Source: Actinomycetes bacterium (GTDB lineage: Bacteria > Actinomycetota > Actinomycetes > Mycobacteriales > Mycobacteriaceae). From it: DNA of 6,468 nt. Under the pieces are notes generated by a model, which did no database searches, was not told the origin of the DNA, and saw nothing but the letters and a program-made list of their open reading frames with translations. The stretch lies in the NCBI GenBank assembly GCA_023388385.1, contig JAEWGK010000124.1, positions 1-6,468 of the forward strand, given 5' to 3'. Made by a program: the position numbers and the translations under genes. Of the stretch, positions 1 through 5,977 are shown in pieces. Numbering within the stretch: position 1 is the first letter of the stretch; each line of letters begins with the position of its first letter.

Positions 1-1
1 C

Positions 2-2476
2 CCCGGAGGTGCGCGCCTGGCCGCCCTGGCCGCCGCCGCCCTGCTCGCCGCGGGCCCGGCGGCTGCCGGCGGGGCCGTCGCGGACGCAGCGGTCCCGCCC
101 TTTCCGATCTCCCCGTCCTCGCCCGACGTCACGGGGCAGTGGGTCGGCCAGGACGCCCGCGTCGGCGCCGACGGCCCGCTGGAGTTGCGCCTGACGGGCA
201 TCTCGCCGCGCACGCCCGGCCCGGACGGGACGCTGACGCTGCGCCTGACCATGGTCAATCGATCGGACCAGGACCTCAACGACGTGCAGCTGCGCGTCCA
301 GCGCCGCGACGCGCTGGACACCGCCGGCGACTCGGGCCCCGCGATGGCGGACCCGGAGTCGACGTTCGGGGTTGCGACCTCGTTCGACGAGGCACGCAGC
401 GTGCCCTCCGGCAGATCCCTCGACGTGACGGTGTCGGTGCCCCTCGACGCCGCGGCGCCGGAGGGCCTGGGCGTCGACGCCGACGGCGTCTACCCGGTGC
501 TGGTCAACGCCAACGGCCGCGTCGGCGACGGCATGGTGGCCCGGCTGGCGGAGACGCGCACGCTCGTGCCCGTGAGTTCCGCGGAAGCGGGGCGTGACGA
601 CGGATCCAGTCCCTCCGCCCCCGACGCGGACGGCGGCGGCGCCGACGACCAGCGGCCAGCCGGCGGCGGGGAGCCGGTCGGGGTCTCCCTGCTGTGGCCC
701 ATCGCCGAGGAGATCCCGCTGGTACCGGGCGAGACGGGCGAGGCGCCGGAGCGGCCCGAGCTCATCCTCGCCGACGAGTCGCTGTCGCGGTCGATGGCCG
801 ACGGCGGCCGCCTGGACGGGCTGGTCGACGCCCTGGAGTCGGAGCTGCCGGCCGGCTCGCCGATGCGCGACGGCATGTGCGTGGCGGTGGAGCCCGAGCT
901 GCTGGTCACCGCCGAGCGAATGACGCACGGCTACGTCGTCGGCGACAAGCGCCCGAGCCCGGTGAAGGACTCGACCCGCCTGCGCGACTCGTGGGGCGGC
1001 GAGGACGGTCCGGAGGGCGAGGACGGCGAGGGCGCCGACGTCGCGGCGACGTGGCTCGACCGGCTGCGGGAGGCGACCGACGGCATGTGCGTCGTCGCCA
1101 TGCCCTGGGGCGCGGCGGACGCCGGGGCGGTCGCCGCGGCCGGCCAGCCGGCGCTGACGGCGACGTGGCTCGGCGACGGCGAGGGAGCCGTCGCCGGCGT
1201 GCTGGGCCGGCCGGGCCTGCCCCGGCTGTTCCTGCCGCCGGAGGGCTATCTGACGGAGGACGCGCTGCACATGCTGTCCGCCTCCTCCGATCCGGCGGGG
1301 CCGCGCACGGCGGTGGTCGCCGCGAACACGCTGTCGGACACCACGGCTGGGCGAATCGTGGACCTGGCGCCGGGCGTGCGGGGCCTCGGCGCGCCGACCG
1401 CCCTGACGACGGCGCTGGCGGGCGCAGGCTCCCTGCCGGAGACCCCGGGCTTCGCGCCGCTCGTCGGCCGGCACCGGCTCGAGGCGGACTCCGAGACCGC
1501 GCGGATGCAGGCCGCCATCGGCGTGCTGCACCAGGAGATCGCCGACCGGCGCGCCGACCCCGGCGCCGGATCGATCATCGCGGCACCGCCGGCGGGCTGG
1601 TCGCCGTCCCCGGAATCGGCGCACCTGTGGCTGCAGTCCGTCGCGGACCTGCGGGTGCGCGGCGACGTCGTCCCGGCATCGCTCGTCGACGCCGTCGACC
1701 GGCCCGCGTCCGGCGGGGCGTCGGTCGTCGTCCCGGTCTCCGACCCGGGAGCGCCGACCGGCACGGAGGTCCGCCGCGGCGCCCTGCAGACCAACTACGT
1801 TGGCGAGCTGACGGCCATGATGTCGCCGTCACCGGAGATCGCGCTGACCCCCGTCAAGTTCACCCGCCCTCTGCTGCGCGACGAGCTCCGGGCCCTGACC
1901 TCCCTGCACCGCCGCGCCCGCACGGCCTACGACACCGCCGTGGATCGGACCCGGCGGCGGCAGGACGCGACCGGCGCGATGCTGCAGCAGCTGCGCCAGT
2001 CGGTCCGCCTGCTGCCTCCGGCGGGCCTCTACACGCGGACCACGGGCGCCTCCCCCGTCGCCGTCGTCGCGCGCAACGGGCTGCCCCTGCCGGTGTCCGC
2101 GCAGGTCGTCGTCGAGGGCGAGTCCCTCGCCGCCCCATTGTCGGAGCCGACCCTCCTGCCCGCGAAGGGCGCGCTGACGCTCCAGCTGCAGCCGGACATC
2201 GACACCAGCGCCGCCCAACGAGAGACACTGACCATGTGGCTGCGCACCCCGGACGGGCTCGTCATCTCCGATCCGGTGGACGTCGTCGTCCGCTCGGGCC
2301 CGTCCGCGGCCGGCGCCGCCGCGCTGACGGGCATCGGCGTCGTCAGCATCGCCGTCATCTCCGTGGCGGTCGCCCGGGCCCGCCGGCGCCGCCGGGGCAG
2401 GGACGGCGACCGCGCTGCGGCCCGCCCGATCCGGCGCCGACGGCCCCCGGAGGGGCCCACGGATTCGCGCGCCTGA
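2..2476 (+). CDS. DUF6049-type secreted, membrane-anchored protein of the murJ locus (5' partial)
   Basis: The reading frame is open from the first base of the window to a TGA at 2474-2476, giving 824 visible codons; the true start lies upstream. The opening residues form the hydrophobic core of a signal peptide (LAALAAAALLAAGPAAAGG, about residues 6-24), so the TTG at 185 cannot be the start. Next come a beta-rich segment (about 50-175, with LRLTMVNRSDQDLNDVQLRV), a Gly/Asp/Ala-rich linker (about 195-220), a central domain opening with LLWPIAEEIPLVPG, a helical Arg-rich stretch (about 625-668), a second beta-rich segment (about 670-766), one membrane helix (about 772-792) and an Arg-rich cytoplasmic tail. 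The central domain carries the only two cysteines, each in a DGMCV motif (C293, C363 in window numbering). Architecture and position directly before murJ match mycobacterial Rv3909 and the family I recall as DUF6049. Its biochemical role is unknown. A cell-envelope function beside MurJ is inference from context. The family call is from memory of its motifs, not a search. Confidence 0.85.
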   Translation, partial: PGGARLAALAAAALLAAGPAAAGGAVADAAVPPFPISPSSPDVTGQWVGQDARVGADGPLELRLTGISPRTPGPDGTLTLRLTMVNRSDQDLNDVQLRVQRRDALDTAGDSGPAMADPESTFGVATSFDEARSVPSGRSLDVTVSVPLDAAAPEGLGVDADGVYPVLVNANGRVGDGMVARLAETRTLVPVSSAEAGRDDGSSPSAPDADGGGADDQRPAGGGEPVGVSLLWPIAEEIPLVPGETGEAPERPELILADESLSRSMADGGRLDGLVDALESELPAGSPMRDGMCVAVEPELLVTAERMTHGYVVGDKRPSPVKDSTRLRDSWGGEDGPEGEDGEGADVAATWLDRLREATDGMCVVAMPWGAADAGAVAAAGQPALTATWLGDGEGAVAGVLGRPGLPRLFLPPEGYLTEDALHMLSASSDPAGPRTAVVAANTLSDTTAGRIVDLAPGVRGLGAPTALTTALAGAGSLPETPGFAPLVGRHRLEADSETARMQAAIGVLHQEIADRRADPGAGSIIAAPPAGWSPSPESAHLWLQSVADLRVRGDVVPASLVDAVDRPASGGASVVVPVSDPGAPTGTEVRRGALQTNYVGELTAMMSPSPEIALTPVKFTRPLLRDELRALTSLHRRARTAYDTAVDRTRRRQDATGAMLQQLRQSVRLLPPAGLYTRTTGASPVAVVARNGLPLPVSAQVVVEGESLAAPLSEPTLLPAKGALTLQLQPDIDTSAAQRETLTMWLRTPDGLVISDPVDVVVRSGPSAAGAAALTGIGVVSIAVISVAVARARRRRRGRDGDRAAARPIRRRRPPEGPTDSRA
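2442..2457 (+). other. Short GC hairpin at the end of the DUF6049 gene
   Basis: GGCCCC (2442-2447) and GGGGCC (2452-2457) form a perfect 6-bp stem around the tetraloop CGGA, ending 16 bases before the stop codon of the upstream gene. There is no T-tract after it. It could slow or partly end transcription before murJ, or it may be chance in such G+C-rich coding sequence. Confidence 0.2.
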
Positions 2477-2501
2477 TTCGTGAGCCACCCCCCGGTTCGG
2501 C

Positions 2502-2507
2502 CATGAT
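2502..2507 (+). promoter_or_regulatory. Candidate -10 element for a leaderless murJ transcript
   Basis: CATGAT keeps the two most conserved bases of the actinobacterial -10 consensus TANNNT, namely A in the second position and T in the sixth. The final T is seven bases before the G of the murJ GTG start, the usual distance from -7 to +1, so transcription could begin exactly on the start codon. The gene lacks a spaced ribosome binding site: the only purine run, GGGGGA at 2508-2513, abuts the start codon. A -35 match is weak (TTCGTG at 2477-2482 with a 19-base spacer). This is a positional argument only. Confidence 0.35.
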
Positions 2508-2513
2508 GGGGGA

Positions 2514-5500
2514 GTGACTGACTCCGACAGGTCCCCGTCCGGGCAGACAACCGGCCAACGCGGCCGCATCCGGGTCCCCGCCCCGCCGGCCCCGGTGCCG
2601 GCCCCACGCGCACCGCGCAAGGCGGAGCCGGCGCCCGACCTGTCCCGCTCGCCCCGCGACGCCGCCGCAGACGCGCCGCACGGGGCGGACGGGGCCGCGC
2701 CGGCGTCGGACGCCGACGTCGTCCGCTCGACCGGCTCGATGGCCGTCGCGACGCTCATCTCCCGCATCACGGGCTTCCTGCGCAACGTGCTCATCGGCGC
2801 GACGCTCGGTCCCGCGGTGGCGTCCGCGTTCAACACGGCCAACACGCTGCCGAACCTCATCACCGAGATCGTCCTCGGCGCCGTGCTCACATCCCTGGTG
2901 GTGCCGGTGCTGGTGCGCGCGGAGAAGGAGGACCCCGACCGGGGCGAGGCGTTCATCCGGCGCCTGCTGACGATGTCGCTGACGCTGCTCGGCGTCATCA
3001 CCGTCCTGGCCGTCGCGGCCGCGCCGATACTCACACGGATACAGCTGAACAACGAGGGCCGGGTCAACGTCCCGCTGGCGACGGCCTTCGCGTTCCTGCT
3101 GCTGCCGCAGATCATCTTCTACGGCGTGTTCTCGCTGTTCATGGCGGTGCTCAACACCAAGGGCGTGTTCCGCCCGGGGGCGTGGGCGCCGGTGGCGAAC
3201 AACGTCATCGCCATCGCGACGCTCCTGCTGTACTGGACCCTGCCGGGGCGCATCGCGGAGGACGCGCCCGGGGCGCTGGCGGACCCGCACATCCTCCTCG
3301 TCGGCCTGGGCACCACCCTCGGCGTGGTGGTCCAGGCGCTCATCATGCTGCCGCCGCTGCTGAAGGCCGGCATCAACCTGCGCCCGCTGTGGGGCATCGA
3401 CGACCGCATCCGGCAGTTCGCCGGCATGGGCGTCGCCATCGTCGCCTATGTCGCCATCTCCCAGCTGGGCTACATCGTCACCACCCGCATCGCGTCGACC
3501 GCCGATGCCGCGGCCCCGACGATCTACCAGCAGGCGTGGCTGCTGCTGCAGGTGCCCTACGGCATCATCGGCGTGACGCTGCTGACCGCCATCATGCCGC
3601 GGCTGTCGCGCAACGCCTCCGACGGCGACGACGACGCGGTGGTCCGCGACCTCACCGTCGGCACGAAGCTCACCATGCTGGCACTCATCCCGGTGGTCGT
3701 GTTCTTCACGGCCTTCGGCACCCAGATCTCCAACGCCCTGTTCGCCTACGGCGCCTTCCCGTCGTCGACGGCGGACATCCTGGGCTGGACGCTGAGCTTC
3801 TCCGCGTTCACGCTCATCCCCTACGCGCTCGTGCTGCTGCACCTCCGCGTCTTCTACGCCCGCGAGGAGGCGTGGACGCCGACCTTCATCATCTTCGGCA
3901 TCACCGTCGTCAAGGTCCTGCTGTCCGCGCTCGCGCCGCTCATCGCGTCCTCCCGGGAGCTCGTCGTCGTGCTTCTCGGCGCCGCCAACGGCTTCGGCTT
4001 CGTCGCCGGCGCCGTCATCGGCGTCCTGCTGCTGCGCCACGCGCTCGGCAACCTCGGCGGCGGCGACATCATGCGCAGCTGCCTGTGGGCCCTCGGTGCC
4101 TCCGCCACCGGCGCAGCCGTCGCCGCCGTCATCGACTGGGCGCTGTCGCGCACCGCGGTGACGGAGCTCGGATCCATCGGCTTCTTCGTCCGCATGGTGA
4201 TCGCGGGCGTCGCCTTCCTCGCCGTCACCGGCATCGTCCTGTCCCGCTCCGGGCTGGCGGAGGTGCGCACCATCGGCGGCACGCTGGGCCGCATTCCGGG
4301 CCTGCGCCGCTTCGCCCCCACGCCGCAGCCGGGCGACGCGCCGCCGGTCCCCGCCACGGCGACCGCCATCGGAGAGTCCAACGCGATGGGCGACGACGGC
4401 TTCATCGCCTCCCCGGTCCTGCCCCCGATGCCGTCGGAGGGTTCCCGCCCGCCGCGCTTCGTCCCCGGCGAGACCGTCGTCGGCGGCGCCTTCCGCCTCA
4501 TCTCCGAGGAGTCGGCGCGACCCGGCGTCCGGTTCTGGCGAGCACGCGCCACGACGGGCGACCGGGAGGTCGGCATGGCCTTCCTCGACGCCGTCACCGC
4601 CCCGCACGTCGGCCGCACCGTCCCGGCCGCGGCCGCGGAGGTCGCCGCCGCCACGCGCGCGCTGCGCGACGCGGAGCTGCCCGGAGTCGCCCCGATCCTG
4701 GAGGTGCGGGCGACCCGCACCAACGTCGTCGTCATCGCCGAGTGGGTCCCCGGCGTCGCGTTCGGCTCGCTGGCGGAGCCCGGCTCCGACGACCGCCGCC
4801 GTCCCGCAGCGACCCGCTCCCGGGACGGCGGGGGCTTCGACCCGGCGGCCGTGGCGCTGTCCGTCTCGGGTCTGTTCGCCGCCGTCGCCGCGGCCCGCGA
4901 GGAGGGTGTGGCGCTCGGCCTCGAAGGCGCCGACCGGCTGCGCATCGACGTCGACGGGCTGACCCGCCTGGCGTTCCCGTCCCCGCCGGTCGGCGCGTCG
5001 GCGGACGACGACGCGGCCGCCGCCGCGGACATCCTCGACTCGCTCCTGGCCCGCTGCGACCACGTGCCCGACGCCATCGCGGCGCAGGCCCGCGCCGCCC
5101 GCGAGGGTGCCGACCCCGCCGCCATCGCGGCCGGGCTGCGGGAGGCCGCCTTCGGCGACGAGGACGACGACGTCCGCGCCGGCATGTCCGTCGAGGCCGA
5201 GGCGGCGCGCGCCGCCACCGGCCGCAGCCGCCTGGCCGGCGCGAAGGAGGGCGGGCGCGCATGGGGCGTCGGCATCCTCGTCGTCGGCCTCGTGCTCGTC
5301 GCCGCGCTCGTCGCCGTCGCCGCGTTCGCGTTGCTGGACAAGCGCAGCGACGCCCCGGTGACGAGTGATTCCGTGCGCCGCGGCGGCAGCGCCGTCGAGC
5401 AGGCCATCAGCGAGGAACCGCGCATCGCGGGGGCCGCCGAGTGGCAGGCGCCGAACCCGCACCCCGCCGCGGGCGACGACAACCCCGCCGACGCGCCGCT

Positions 5501-5858
5501 GGCCGTCGACGGCGACTCCGCCACGTCCTGGTCGACCTCCCCGTACCTGTCGCCCTTCGCGGCCCCGCCGGAGGGCTTCAAGTCCGGCGTCGGCCTCATG
5601 CTGCGGCTGGAGGAGCCCGCCCACGTCTCCTCCGCGACCATCACCGGCAGCACCGGCGCCGTCGTGGAGATCCGCCTTGCCGGGGGCCCCGACCCCGTCG
5701 ACCCGGCCACCATGCCGCTGCTCGGCACGGCGACGCTCGGCACCGGCCCGACCCCCGTGGAATTCGACGAGGGCGCGAAGGGCTCCTGGGTCCTCGTCTG
5801 GGTCACCGGGCTGCCGACCTCCGGCCAGGCCTCCATCGCCGAGGTGACGCTGGACTAA
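2514..5858 (+). CDS. murJ: Lipid II flippase MurJ with pseudokinase and discoidin-like domains
   Basis: This is a MurJ/MviN family integral membrane protein that exports the peptidoglycan precursor lipid II. The 1114 residues comprise: a Pro/Ala-rich cytoplasmic extension (about 1-65); the polytopic flippase core (about 70-578; 14 helices are usual for the family) with the signature SRITGFLR (83-90), LPNL (112-115) and PYGIIGVTLLTAIMPRLSR; a Pro-rich linker (580-648); a degenerate kinase-like domain (about 650-878); a juxtamembrane segment (880-916); one membrane helix (919-941); and an extracytoplasmic C-terminal domain (about 970-1114) with the discoidin-like motif DGDSATSW (999-1006). In the kinase fold the beta-3 lysine is Ala689 and no HRD or DFG motif is visible, so it should be catalytically dead. 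The same order of parts occurs in mycobacterial MviN (Rv3910), where PknB phosphorylation recruits FhaA. The GTG at 2514 lies 37 bases after the upstream stop and gives a hydrophilic leader. ATG 2739 (M76) falls inside the conserved first helix, so it is too late to be the start. Stop is TAA. Identity is near certain; the exact start is less so. Confidence 0.96.
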   Translation: MTDSDRSPSGQTTGQRGRIRVPAPPAPVPAPRAPRKAEPAPDLSRSPRDAAADAPHGADGAAPASDADVVRSTGSMAVATLISRITGFLRNVLIGATLGPAVASAFNTANTLPNLITEIVLGAVLTSLVVPVLVRAEKEDPDRGEAFIRRLLTMSLTLLGVITVLAVAAAPILTRIQLNNEGRVNVPLATAFAFLLLPQIIFYGVFSLFMAVLNTKGVFRPGAWAPVANNVIAIATLLLYWTLPGRIAEDAPGALADPHILLVGLGTTLGVVVQALIMLPPLLKAGINLRPLWGIDDRIRQFAGMGVAIVAYVAISQLGYIVTTRIASTADAAAPTIYQQAWLLLQVPYGIIGVTLLTAIMPRLSRNASDGDDDAVVRDLTVGTKLTMLALIPVVVFFTAFGTQISNALFAYGAFPSSTADILGWTLSFSAFTLIPYALVLLHLRVFYAREEAWTPTFIIFGITVVKVLLSALAPLIASSRELVVVLLGAANGFGFVAGAVIGVLLLRHALGNLGGGDIMRSCLWALGASATGAAVAAVIDWALSRTAVTELGSIGFFVRMVIAGVAFLAVTGIVLSRSGLAEVRTIGGTLGRIPGLRRFAPTPQPGDAPPVPATATAIGESNAMGDDGFIASPVLPPMPSEGSRPPRFVPGETVVGGAFRLISEESARPGVRFWRARATTGDREVGMAFLDAVTAPHVGRTVPAAAAEVAAATRALRDAELPGVAPILEVRATRTNVVVIAEWVPGVAFGSLAEPGSDDRRRPAATRSRDGGGFDPAAVALSVSGLFAAVAAAREEGVALGLEGADRLRIDVDGLTRLAFPSPPVGASADDDAAAAADILDSLLARCDHVPDAIAAQARAAREGADPAAIAAGLREAAFGDEDDDVRAGMSVEAEAARAATGRSRLAGAKEGGRAWGVGILVVGLVLVAALVAVAAFALLDKRSDAPVTSDSVRRGGSAVEQAISEEPRIAGAAEWQAPNPHPAAGDDNPADAPLAVDGDSATSWSTSPYLSPFAAPPEGFKSGVGLMLRLEEPAHVSSATITGSTGAVVEIRLAGGPDPVDPATMPLLGTATLGTGPTPVEFDEGAKGSWVLVWVTGLPTSGQASIAEVTLD

Positions 5859-5910
5859 GGGCGGATCTCCGGCCGCGCGCAACCACTCGGTCGCCGCCAT
5901 CCACGGACCC

Positions 5911-5931
5911 GGGGCGTGATGTGGACGCCCC
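5911..5931 (+). terminator. GC-rich hairpin between murJ and sigM, possible terminator
   Basis: GGGGCGT (5911-5917) and ACGCCCC (5925-5931) are perfect inverted repeats, giving a 7-bp stem with six G-C pairs and a 7-base loop. It starts 53 bases after the murJ stop and ends 46 bases before the sigM start. No T-run follows, so it is not a classical intrinsic terminator. T-less hairpins are often proposed as terminators in actinobacteria. It is the only clear structure I found in the 119-bp gap at 5859-5977. It could instead be a leader structure of the sigM transcript. Confidence 0.35.
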
Positions 5932-5977
5932 CGCACGGCGACCGCTGGGCGCGGGTACGCCGTGATTCCATGCGGTC

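Noticed and set aside
185..2476. TTG at 185 as the start of the DUF6049 gene
   Set aside because: The frame continues upstream to the window edge and encodes a signal-peptide core, which the exported architecture requires; 185 is an internal Leu codon.
694..2517. Long plus-strand frame overlapping the DUF6049 gene
   Set aside because: The translation is Arg/Gly/Pro-rich noise, while the competing frame has a signal peptide, a membrane helix and family motifs.
2503..2517. Mini-frame ATGATGGGGGAGTGA whose stop overlaps the murJ GTG, suggesting translational coupling
   Set aside because: It has no ribosome binding site upstream and codes for only four residues. The leaderless arrangement explains the same bases better, though coupling is not excluded.
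2355..5936. Very long minus-strand open frame opposite murJ (and another at 3854-5836)
   Set aside because: Its product is low-complexity, rich in Arg, Gly and Asp with no domain pattern. Such frames arise because G+C-biased third positions remove stop codons on the opposite strand.
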